Source of the DNA: RGIG4608 sp045606265
GTDB lineage: Bacteria > Bacillota > Clostridia > Oscillospirales > CAG-272
Assembly: GCA_045606265.1 (NCBI GenBank)
Contig: JAZURO010000214.1
Location: 1 to 12,528, forward strand
Direction: 5' to 3'
Length of the DNA stretch: 12,528 nt
Below, in pieces: positions 1 to 5,429 of the stretch. Position 1 is the stretch's first letter; each line of letters begins with the position of its first letter. The position numbers and the translations under genes are program-made. A model generated the notes under the pieces. The model saw only the letters and a program-made list of their open reading frames with translations. It was not told the origin of the DNA and did no database searches.

Positions 1-585
1 CACATCTTCATCCTTGTGCTTGATGTAGTCCGTGTAGCCGTCCAATTCGTACAGAGTGGCACGGAGCGGCTTCTGATCGTCAATCTGCCAGAAGCGAATA
101 CCAGCTTTCAACCCTCCGTCATCTTCGTCATACAGAGGCACAAACTCGGTCAGCTTGAACACTTCCAAATGGTCATAGTTCCAAAAGCCGAAGCCGATAC
201 CGCCATTCTTTGCAGCCGTGGCGCAATCCTGCACCCGCTTGTCAAAGTCCTTGCCCAGCTTTTTCTTATTCGCCTCGGTTTTGAAGGTCACGCCATTGCC
301 CAGCAAATAGGAAACCGCCTGCGTGGTGAAATAGTTGTACCAGTTCGATGCAATCTTATTATTTGCGCTCCAAATGTCGGGGACTTTCTGGCCCATTTGG
401 TTATATATCCACTTTTGGAATCGCATTATGGTAGGATTTTGATGCTTATAGTAAAGTTCAGCATCTTTTGCAATCTGATAGTCTGTTGTGCCTTTATGCT
501 CGTTAATGGCTTTTAGCACAAATTCCATCTTCTCTTTTTCGCTGTTTGACTTTAAGATTTCTTCAAGATCGTTAAAAGTCAGCAA
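1..585 (-). CDS. Phage portal protein, SPP1 Gp6-like (N-terminal part; C-terminus beyond window edge)
   Basis: The portal forms the dodecameric ring at one head vertex through which DNA is packaged. The frame is open from 585 to the window edge, about 195 residues. It has no ATG; the best start is TTG at 585-583, preceded by AGGGGTG seven bases upstream, giving MLTFNDLEEILK. The motifs YYKHQNPTIMRFQKW, KVPDIWSANNKIASNWYN and QAVSYLLGNGVTF are what I expect near the N-terminus of SPP1-Gp6-type portals of Bacillota phages. Its place just after the terminase genes fits head-module order. The start overlaps the stop of the homing endonuclease by seven bases, and the TTG start suggests that the insertion upstream replaced the original translation start. 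Family call is by recognition; fairly sure. Confidence 0.85.
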   Translation of the reverse strand, partial: MLTFNDLEEILKSNSEKEKMEFVLKAINEHKGTTDYQIAKDAELYYKHQNPTIMRFQKWIYNQMGQKVPDIWSANNKIASNWYNYFTTQAVSYLLGNGVTFKTEANKKKLGKDFDKRVQDCATAAKNGGIGFGFWNYDHLEVFKLTEFVPLYDEDDGGLKAGIRFWQIDDQKPLRATLYELDGYTDYIKHKDEDV

Positions 586-1277
586 TATTTTTCACCCCTA
601 TATTCAAAAGTCCATAAAAATCCGCCAGCGTTTTTTCTTTTGCCATTACAGCACTTTCCAATACAACTGCCGTCTATTTTCAAATCTCTGCTTGCATCGC
701 TAACACAACCCCACCGCTTAACAAAATCGCCATCTTTTGTGTATTGATATACAGACTTTGCACGGGGGCTGTTTTCTCCAAACATAAGGCTTCTAATCCG
801 TGCCTTTGTTTCCTCGGTGTGTCGCTTCCCTCTCCTTGCATTTCCAATTCCGATTTTGTTTTGCTCAGAAAGTTTCCTGCCTTTTCTAACTTTGCTCAAC
901 TTTTCTCTGTGTTCTTTCGATAACGGTTTTCCGCGTCTTGCTTCACTCATTTTCTTTTTTGTTTCTTCAGAATGATGCAATCCGGTCATTCCTGCGTCAT
1001 AACCGCCAATAGCTGCATTGTATCCGTTGTGGCCAAGCAATGAGTCGAACTCTTTGATGTAATACTTTTCGTAGTAGTTGGCTTCTTCTTGGGTCAACCC
1101 AGTTTTCAAAATTGTGTGTTCAAAGTTTTCCCACCCATATTTCAAAATAGCGTTGTAGAAATACTGACGCTCGTAGCCGTTTCCATTTCTCCAACGCTTT
1201 TCTGGTTTCTTTTGGGTAACACCAACATATTTTTTGCCATTGATTTTGTTCGTGTGAACATACACAGTAAACGCCAT
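579..1277 (-). CDS. Free-standing GIY-YIG homing endonuclease with NUMOD3 repeats
   Basis: Selfish site-specific endonuclease that cuts phage DNA lacking the insertion so that repair copies the gene. 232 residues. The N-terminal GIY-YIG nuclease domain shows VYVHTN (5-10), KKYVGVT (15-21), the conserved arginine region KRWRNG (27-32), the likely metal-binding glutamate in NYYEKYYIKEF (about E70) and GYNAAIGG (85-92). Residues 99-160 carry three NUMOD3-type DNA-binding repeats (SEETKKKMSEARRGKPLS, SKEHREKLSKVRKGRKLS, TEETKARIRSL). The C-terminus (174-227) with KSVYQYTKDGDFVKRW and FLWTFEY looks like a NUMOD1/IENR1-type helix-turn-helix. Start ATG 1277 has AGGGAG eight bases upstream. It sits between terminase and portal with its own promoter. 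No intron core was recognised around it, so it appears to be free-standing. Confidence 0.93.
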   Translation of the reverse strand: MAFTVYVHTNKINGKKYVGVTQKKPEKRWRNGNGYERQYFYNAILKYGWENFEHTILKTGLTQEEANYYEKYYIKEFDSLLGHNGYNAAIGGYDAGMTGLHHSEETKKKMSEARRGKPLSKEHREKLSKVRKGRKLSEQNKIGIGNARRGKRHTEETKARIRSLMFGENSPRAKSVYQYTKDGDFVKRWGCVSDASRDLKIDGSCIGKCCNGKRKNAGGFLWTFEYRGEKYC

Positions 1278-1309
1278 AATTCATTCTCCCTAATAGAATG
1301 TTATTATAA

Positions 1310-1364
1310 AGCAGGTTAGAATTGATTAGGGCAATTCAACGGTAGCTACTCCGCTGTCCCTGCT
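1310..1364 (-). promoter_or_regulatory. Folded 5' leader of the homing endonuclease mRNA
   Basis: In the RNA sense an outer helix AGCAGG/CCTGCT (1364-1359 with 1315-1310) encloses two hairpins. One is GTTGAATTG paired with CAATTC-U-AAC, with one bulged base and loop CCCTAAT (1340-1315). The other is a weaker CGG/CCG hairpin around 1353-1340. The predicted transcription start (about 1367) lies only three bases before the outer helix, so the fold would begin at the very 5' end of the mRNA. It ends 33 bases before the start codon. No known riboswitch is recognised; a protective or translation-control role is inferred. Confidence 0.5.
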
Positions 1365-1373
1365 ATATAACTA

Positions 1374-1402
1374 ATTATACCACATTTATGCTGTTTTTGC
1401 AA
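1374..1402 (-). promoter_or_regulatory. Sigma-A type promoter for the homing endonuclease
   Basis: Minus strand: -35 TTGCAA (1402-1397), exactly 17 bases, then consensus -10 TATAAT (1379-1374) preceded by TGG, an extended -10. Predicted start near 1367, 90 bases before the endonuclease ATG. It lies in the non-coding gap after the 79-residue gene, so it gives the endonuclease a transcript independent of the terminase operon and would also serve the portal downstream. Confidence 0.75.
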
Positions 1403-1407
1403 CTTTT

Positions 1408-1430
1408 AGCGTGAGAATGTCAATCACGCT
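1408..1430. repeat. Inverted repeat just upstream of the endonuclease promoter
   Basis: Perfect 7-bp arms AGCGTGA (1408-1414) and TCACGCT (1424-1430) with a 9-base loop. There is no run of T after it on either strand, so it is not a classical terminator. It lies between the stop of the 79-residue gene and the -35 box. It could be an operator, an RNA-processing hairpin or part of the junction left by the endonuclease insertion. Confidence 0.4.
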
Positions 1431-1444
1431 CCCTTATTGATTTA

Positions 1445-1684
1445 TCAAAGGCTCCCCATTGCCGTGGATTTGTCAATCTGTTCTTTCGTTGCGTATTTGT
1501 GCAAGAAAACCCTTACAGAACACTTTTTATCCTCTCTTTCAAACGGACATTCCTTGCAACGAAAAACAAGGTAATTCTGTTTCTCTGTTTCCTCGCAATT
1601 CATACAAAACGAGTGGCAGAATTTAGCCAATCCATCAATGGCGCCGTTCAGGTCGTCTTTGTTTTGATATGTTCCAATCTTCAT
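1445..1684 (-). CDS. Small Cys-rich phage protein, probably zinc-binding (79 aa)
   Basis: Unrecognised family. The frame is open further upstream, but ATG 1684 is chosen because TAGGAGG lies seven bases before it; the longer reading would run through the tRNA-like element. The 79 residues hold at least six cysteines, including CHSFCMNCEE and FRCKECPF, arranged like two knuckles of a zinc-binding fold, then a charged C-terminus (YATKEQIDK). It follows the large terminase. The direct repeats around the tRNA-like element suggest that its Shine-Dalgarno originally overlapped the terminase stop codon. Confidence 0.75.
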   Translation of the reverse strand: MKIGTYQNKDDLNGAIDGLAKFCHSFCMNCEETEKQNYLVFRCKECPFEREDKKCSVRVFLHKYATKEQIDKSTAMGSL

Positions 1685-1695
1685 AGTTTGCCTCC

Positions 1696-1835
1696 TACAT
1701 AAAAATCGGTTTTGGGGTGAGGATTTGCACCTCACATTGTTTCTTTTATCTCTGTAGCCTCGCAAAGCGAGAACCGAAACATACAGGATAGTGTCTACCT
1801 ATTCCACCACCCAAAACCATTACATAAAAATCGGT
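1696..1835. repeat. 15-bp direct repeat bounding a ~125-bp tRNA-like insertion
   Basis: TACATAAAAATCGGT occurs at 1696-1710 and again, identical, at 1821-1835, offset 125 bases. In the minus-strand sense both read ACCGATTTTTATGTA. The copy at 1821-1835 encodes the last codons of the large terminase and most of its stop; the other lies just after the tRNA-like element and contributes to the next gene's TAGGAGG ribosome site. Removing one copy plus the intervening DNA would give a terminase ending in the same residues with TAG as stop. Confidence 0.85.
1708..1818 (-). tRNA. tRNA-like element, Leu-type D arm, abnormal anticodon region (possibly degenerate)
   Basis: The ends pair perfectly: GGTTTTGGG (1818-1810) with CCCAAAACC (1716-1708). 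Next comes TGGTGGAATAGGTAGACAC, which matches the D arm of bacterial tRNA-Leu (U8, 3-bp D stem, G18-G19). Near the 3' end GTGAGG-TGCAAAT-CCTCAC is a T arm with a 6-bp stem and one deviation from the usual TTCRANY loop. Between D and T arms there are 55 bases instead of roughly 32 for tRNA-Leu, and no standard 5-bp/7-base anticodon arm can be drawn. Instead TATCCTGTA pairs with TACAG-A-GATA around a CTCGC-TTT-GCGAG hairpin. No 3' CCA is encoded. It may be a decayed tRNA, a tRNA with an insertion of about 23 bases, or an unusual tRNA-like RNA. Confidence 0.5.
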
Positions 1836-3091
1836 GTGTAATTGCTTGTTGCCGTGTCGTTTCTGTTCCAAAGTTTGCGGATCAGCGATGCCAAACTATC
1901 GGGGCAGTCATCGTGTTCTGCGTTTTCGTTGTAGTCGCAGATTTGGTCAATGTATTCTTTGTCCGTTCCTTTCACAAAAACCACATTTCGCCATTCAGCC
2001 TTGAGATAGCTGGTGATTTTGAGGTACTTATTCATAGCCTCGTGGTAAATGTCAACACGCTCCCCTTTTTGCCGTAGAGCCTTGCCCAAATACCCCTTGT
2101 CACCGTTGTTCTCGCAATGAATACGCCCAGCATTAAATGACTGCCGCAAGCGGATTATTTCATCCTGCACATCATCAATGTGCTTTCTCCAGCATCGACC
2201 ATAGACATAATACTTGCCGTCTTTCTTTCGGCAGATAGTAAAAGCCGTGTAGTCTTCGCCACCATAAGCCGCATCAATGTGGCATTCGCCCTGTTCGACC
2301 AATGCCGGGTCTGCTCCTGTTTGCGGATTGTCAAAAATAACATCTTCAGCCGCAATGTGCCGCATCTCATAGTTTGCCGCAAAGAGGGAAGCGGGCATTT
2401 TCTCACGGATTTCCGCTATTTCTGCATCGGACATCAAGCCGGTGGAATAACAGTCATAAACTTCGGGATTTGGCATAAGCGAAAAAGCATCGTCCCGATG
2501 CCACGGTGTACCAGTATTGAAAATCCGTCCGCCTCGGTTAATGATGTTCCGCAATTCTTGATAAATCAGCTTTGTGCGGTCACGCTCTGCCTTTGAAATT
2601 CGGTCTTGCACATTGACAATATCGTCGGTGAAAATGCGGTCAAAGTGTTTACCTGTCAGTGATCCGCCCATACCCAAACCGACAAGCTGTGCCGTGCCTC
2701 GAATATCGGTGGATAGGTTCGTGCTAATCTCATTCGCCGTTGCCGTTGTTAGCCTCAAATCGCAGCCATAAATGCACTGCACAAAGTACCGCATCTGTTG
2801 GCTCTGCAAAATCTTCTTGACCTGTGAAATGACCTCTTTTATGTCATTGTCGGTTTTTCGCATAAAGAGGGTTTTGCAATTTGGCAACAATACCACAATC
2901 AGCGACAGGGCGATGGAAACGCAAGTGGTCTTGTAAGAACCACGGTGAGCCTGTAGGGTCTTATCTTCCTTGCCCCTTATCATTTCCCTTATCCAATCGT
3001 TGTGCAGTTCTGTGAGCCGTGTAAAGCCTACAGAATGACCAAAACGATATGGATATGCAAGCAGAAAATCAACCGCTTGTTTCCGATCCAT
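1820..3091 (-). CDS. terL: Phage terminase large subunit
   Basis: ATP-driven packaging motor and nuclease that cuts concatemers and pumps DNA through the portal. 423 residues. The ATPase domain shows a Walker A-like loop HRGSYKTT (49-56) and Walker B DRIFTDDI (151-158), followed by TGTPWHRDD (193-201). The C-terminal RNase H-like nuclease has acidic residues in HIDAAYGGED (271-280), IHCENNGDKG (324-333) and HDDCPDSLAS (393-402). Start: ATG 3091 with GGAGG nine bases upstream is preferred to the in-frame TTG at 3115. It overlaps the small subunit by 23 bases, so translation is probably coupled. The stop codon lies in a 15-bp direct repeat next to the tRNA-like element. Confidence 0.95.
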   Translation of the reverse strand: MDRKQAVDFLLAYPYRFGHSVGFTRLTELHNDWIREMIRGKEDKTLQAHRGSYKTTCVSIALSLIVVLLPNCKTLFMRKTDNDIKEVISQVKKILQSQQMRYFVQCIYGCDLRLTTATANEISTNLSTDIRGTAQLVGLGMGGSLTGKHFDRIFTDDIVNVQDRISKAERDRTKLIYQELRNIINRGGRIFNTGTPWHRDDAFSLMPNPEVYDCYSTGLMSDAEIAEIREKMPASLFAANYEMRHIAAEDVIFDNPQTGADPALVEQGECHIDAAYGGEDYTAFTICRKKDGKYYVYGRCWRKHIDDVQDEIIRLRQSFNAGRIHCENNGDKGYLGKALRQKGERVDIYHEAMNKYLKITSYLKAEWRNVVFVKGTDKEYIDQICDYNENAEHDDCPDSLASLIRKLWNRNDTATSNYTPIFM

Positions 3092-3410
3092 TGACCATCG
3101 CCTCCACTTCGGCAATTACGGACGGCTCGACATCGGCAACCATAACACGCTCCACGGGTTTCTGCCCTGCGGTGTCACGGACTAACTCCCACGCCTTCCA
3201 ATCGCCTTTGAGTGCCGCCTGAAAAGCCTTTGCTGCCATCGCTTCCGTGCCTGTCATTGTCTTGCCATCCTTGCCCGTCAAATCAGCATCCATCAAAATC
3301 TGCATTGCTTCACGGAGGGATTTTTTTGCCCTTCTCGCTTCGCCCGATTTCTGCCCACCTTTTCGCAGTTCATCCACAGTTAGCTTGTGGGTTAAGTTCT
3401 CATTAGACAT
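3069..3410 (-). CDS. terS: Probable phage terminase small subunit
   Basis: 113 residues, directly upstream of and overlapping the large terminase. The N-terminus has the motif KGGQKSGEARRAKKSLREAM (17-36), a basic helix-rich DNA-contacting segment seen in small terminase-like proteins of Clostridia phages, followed by GTEAMAAKAFQAALKGDWKA and RDTAGQKPVERVMV. By position and size it should recognise the packaging start site and regulate the large subunit. It overlaps the preceding glycosyltransferase-like gene by eight bases and has only a weak ribosome site, so coupled translation is likely. The function rests mainly on context. Confidence 0.75.
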   Translation of the reverse strand: MSNENLTHKLTVDELRKGGQKSGEARRAKKSLREAMQILMDADLTGKDGKTMTGTEAMAAKAFQAALKGDWKAWELVRDTAGQKPVERVMVADVEPSVIAEVEAMVNGSETSG

Positions 3411-4266
3411 TCATCTCACTTCGCTTTTTATAACACTCATTCAGAATTTCGGGGACGCAATGTTCCCAATCTACGAGATGGTGCATTCTTTGGTGTGAAT
3501 TTCCCATCAAAGCAACTTTGACACAGGATGGGGCAGACATAACAGAAAAGAACGATTTTACATAAGTGCCATCGTTCAAATATACATCTGTCAATCCTCC
3601 CTTTTGAGCCTGTGTCTGCATTTGTACCACGACGGCATCAACCACGGTAAACATTAAAACACCACGCTGACCGTATGTAACATACATATTTGTGTCTTCA
3701 TTGATACGCCCCATAAATTTGAACGGTTTATCAGTCCGCATAAACCATACATTCATAGCTTTGCGGAGGATCTTCTGTTTGAATTTTGAGCCGTCCTTTC
3801 CGCCAATCAAATCGCCAGCCTGAGCCATACAGACGGTTATGGAGTTCGTGGCATCCAAAAATTCTAAAAACGCATCAAATACAGCATCAAGGTTTTGGAA
3901 ACGATAAACCTTAAGTTTGTCGTCTTCTTCGTATCTATGTGTAAATGCCGTATAGTCGTCATCAAGCACGCAGAAATATTTCAATCCCAAATCTTTTGCT
4001 ATATCCCAACAGGCGTTTCTTGCATAAACTACGACCTTTCGGAACTCTTCTCCGCACATTACATCTGTTGTATCAATATATTTCTGCTTGTTAAACTTAT
4101 AAACTTGCTCGCCGTAATTCTTGTAGTAAATATCTTCTTGGCTGTCCTCGTCGTCAATCACAATGTAAATCTTTCCCGTGTAACCTTGCTTTTTCAAGGT
4201 CTTGTATGTCTTTACATTGTCGGCTCTGCCGTGCGTAAGAATAAATACAGCAAAATCATCACGCAT
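3403..4266 (-). CDS. TET-associated-glycosyltransferase (TAGT)-like protein, putative DNA base glycosyltransferase
   Basis: 287 residues with a GT-A-type nucleotide-sugar transferase look. It has an opening beta strand FAVFILTHGRADNV (5-18), KIYIVIDDEDSQ (32-43), YARNACWDIAKDLG (81-94) and a DxD-type metal/sugar-nucleotide site FCVLDDDY (98-105), then GRINEDTNMYVTYG (186-199). This matches my recollection of the TAGT family described in phage DNA-hypermodification loci, where it is thought to add sugar to oxidised bases. Start: ATG 4266 (GTG at 4275 is an in-frame alternative). It overlaps the ParB-like gene upstream and the small terminase downstream. No TET/JBP oxygenase is present in the window, so the acceptor base is unknown. 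It could instead modify another phage or host molecule. Confidence 0.72.
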   Translation of the reverse strand: MRDDFAVFILTHGRADNVKTYKTLKKQGYTGKIYIVIDDEDSQEDIYYKNYGEQVYKFNKQKYIDTTDVMCGEEFRKVVVYARNACWDIAKDLGLKYFCVLDDDYTAFTHRYEEDDKLKVYRFQNLDAVFDAFLEFLDATNSITVCMAQAGDLIGGKDGSKFKQKILRKAMNVWFMRTDKPFKFMGRINEDTNMYVTYGQRGVLMFTVVDAVVVQMQTQAQKGGLTDVYLNDGTYVKSFFSVMSAPSCVKVALMGNSHQRMHHLVDWEHCVPEILNECYKKRSEMNV

Positions 4267-4981
4267 TATTCTCACGCATCCTTTTCAGCTTTTCAGACAG
4301 CCGCACATATCCGTTTGCAATCGCATCCTCATAGTCAATAATAACCAACGCAGAACGCTCCATAAGCTGTTGCATCTCGTAGGAGGCGTGTGCATAGTAT
4401 TCAGCGATCATCTTGTAATTGAAAACTGTGTGTCGCTTTGCAGCTTCAATCAAAAACTGCTTTTCTGCTTCGGAAACACCGCTGATTTTAATTTCTGCAA
4501 TCAGATCATCGGTCTTGTCTGTGTCGTACAGTTCATCAAGGCTCGGCTGTTCTCCCTGTACCTCATACTGAGGAATTTTGATTTTTGCCGTATAGGGGTT
4601 TTCTTTCTTTTCATCGTCAAGGAACGAAAAATCGAAACTGCTTAAATCAAGTTCTGCCAATTCTTCCGCAAGAAAATCTTTGTCCCAAATCGACAGTTCG
4701 GCAGTTGCGTTATGGGCAATAGCATATTCTCTCCGCTGTTCATCAGTCAGGTGGTCAAGCCGGACACAAGGCACCTCGGTCATACCCAACTGCTTGCAAG
4801 CCAACATTCTGCCGTGACCTTCAACGATTATATTGCCCTTCCAAATTCCAATGGGGTCAATCATACCAAACTTTTCAATGGACTTTGCGATATTGTCCAC
4901 ATCTTTCTTCTGATGCTTTCGGGTGTTCTTCTCATACGGCTTCAATGCCTTAATCGGCAAATACTCAATTTTTAGTTCCAT
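4259..4981 (-). CDS. ParB/sulfiredoxin-fold nuclease-like protein with an unassigned C-terminal region
   Basis: 240 residues. Residues 1-95 form a ParB N-terminal (ParB/Srx) domain: IEYLPIKALKPYEKNTR (5-21), VDNIAKSIEKFGMIDPI (28-44), IIVEGHGRMLACKQLG (51-66) and VPCVRLDHLT (70-79); the GHGR element corresponds to the GEHR nucleotide-binding motif. Such domains bind or hydrolyse NTPs and often accompany phage DNA methyltransferases and base-modification genes. Residues 130-240 (KIKIPQYEVQGEQ, HTVFNYKMIAEYYAHAS, SALVIIDYEDAIANGYV) form a separate conserved-looking region I cannot name. ATG 4981 is fixed by GGAGG seven bases upstream. First gene of the operon that continues to the terminase; its stop overlaps the glycosyltransferase-like gene. 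Confidence 0.85.
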   Translation of the reverse strand: MELKIEYLPIKALKPYEKNTRKHQKKDVDNIAKSIEKFGMIDPIGIWKGNIIVEGHGRMLACKQLGMTEVPCVRLDHLTDEQRREYAIAHNATAELSIWDKDFLAEELAELDLSSFDFSFLDDEKKENPYTAKIKIPQYEVQGEQPSLDELYDTDKTDDLIAEIKISGVSEAEKQFLIEAAKRHTVFNYKMIAEYYAHASYEMQQLMERSALVIIDYEDAIANGYVRLSEKLKRMRENNA

Positions 4982-5000
4982 TTCCGTGCCTCCAAACAGA

Positions 5001-5044
5001 AAAATAGTGCATACAGACAGTTTCCCATCCATATACACTATTTT
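5001..5044 (-). terminator. Hairpin with U-run overlapping the ParB-operon promoter; candidate terminator
   Basis: Minus strand: arm 5044-5029 (AAAATAGTGTATATGG) can pair with 5016-5001 (CTGTATGCACTATTTT) over 16 positions including three G-U pairs, leaving a 12-base loop. A run of five T (5004-5000) follows. The outer nine pairs are perfect on DNA, so the element also works as an inverted repeat on the other strand. The left arm starts inside the -10 box, so only RNA that enters from the upstream genes can form the whole hairpin. Low GC makes strength uncertain. Confidence 0.5.
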
Positions 5045-5068
5045 ATCAATTATTTTGGGGTTTGTCAA
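5040..5068 (-). promoter_or_regulatory. Sigma-A type promoter of the ParB-glycosyltransferase-terminase operon
   Basis: -35 TTGACA (5068-5063), a 17-base spacer, -10 TAAAAT (5045-5040) preceded by TGA (extended -10). The -35 begins on the base after the stop codon of the 60-residue gene. Predicted start near 5033, about 52 bases before the ParB-like ATG. Confidence 0.78.
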
Positions 5069-5251
5069 TCACACGATCTTGGAGAAGATAGCCGCCCTTG
5101 CATTATATTTTCTCCGTTCCTCGTTTATCTTTTCAAGGTTTTTCTTCCAATCTGCGTACTTATCGCATTCGCCATGGCATCCCGTCATTCTTTCGGAACA
5201 ATCCTTGCAGGGTGGTTTTTCTCTCGTTGGTGAATCAATCGAGTTCCTCAT
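5069..5251 (-). CDS. Small Cys-rich phage protein (60 aa)
   Basis: Function unknown. CKDCSERMTGCHGECDKY (15-32) holds five cysteines in a compact knuckle that probably binds zinc. It is followed by a charged helix (WKKNLEKINEERRKYNARA). I recognise the layout from small proteins in early regions of Bacillota phages but know no function. Overlaps the Lar-like gene by 17 bases and has only a weak ribosome site of its own, so coupled translation is likely. It is the last gene before the ParB-operon promoter. Confidence 0.75.
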   Translation of the reverse strand: MRNSIDSPTREKPPCKDCSERMTGCHGECDKYADWKKNLEKINEERRKYNARAAIFSKIV

Positions 5252-5429
5252 CTTCGTTCGCTCTCTTTTCCCAGGCTTTGATTGCAGAGTCCTTCACGCA
5301 AATTTCATCGCTGATGTGGAATTTCGGGCCTCTTGCACCACACAATCCGCATTCCACAAATCCCTCGGTTCCATTAAAAATGTATTTAGACCACATTCCA
5401 CAGAAGGGACAATCCTTTAATTCTACCAT
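5235..5429 (-). CDS. Lar-like (restriction alleviation protein family) zinc ribbon protein
   Basis: 64 residues with the Lar-family pattern: LKDCPFCGMW (4-13), FVECGLCGARGP (24-35) and a C-terminal AIKAWEKRA (49-57). The two CxxC pairs form a zinc ribbon. The Rac-prophage Lar protein of E. coli eases type I restriction; most phage relatives are named by homology only, so an anti-restriction role is inferred. The ATG shares one base with the stop of the upstream dNTP-hydrolase-type gene (TAATG), giving coupled translation. Confidence 0.72.
   Translation of the reverse strand: MVELKDCPFCGMWSKYIFNGTEGFVECGLCGARGPKFHISDEICVKDSAIKAWEKRANEDEELD

Noticed and set aside
1415..1423. TTGACA at 1421-1416 (minus) as a -35 box
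   Set aside because: The next -10-like TATAAT is 36 bases on; the TTGCAA at 1402-1397 gives the correct 17-base spacing.
579..1444. Group I intron housing the GIY-YIG endonuclease
   Set aside because: No P/Q/R/S core or P7 pairing could be recognised in the leader or near the endonuclease 3' end; the leader fold is small and the gene has its own promoter. A free-standing gene fits better.
1708..1818. Selenocysteine tRNA, suggested by the 13-bp acceptor plus T helix
   Set aside because: The D arm is a 3-bp Leu-type arm, not the long Sec D stem, and no UCA anticodon loop can be drawn.
3091..3115. TTG 3115 as the large terminase start
   Set aside because: ATG 3091 has GGAGG at good spacing; the upstream TTG has no comparable site.
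3895..4645. Long plus-strand open frames opposite the glycosyltransferase-like and ParB-like genes
   Set aside because: They lie antisense to well-supported genes, lack good ribosome sites and show no recognisable motif.
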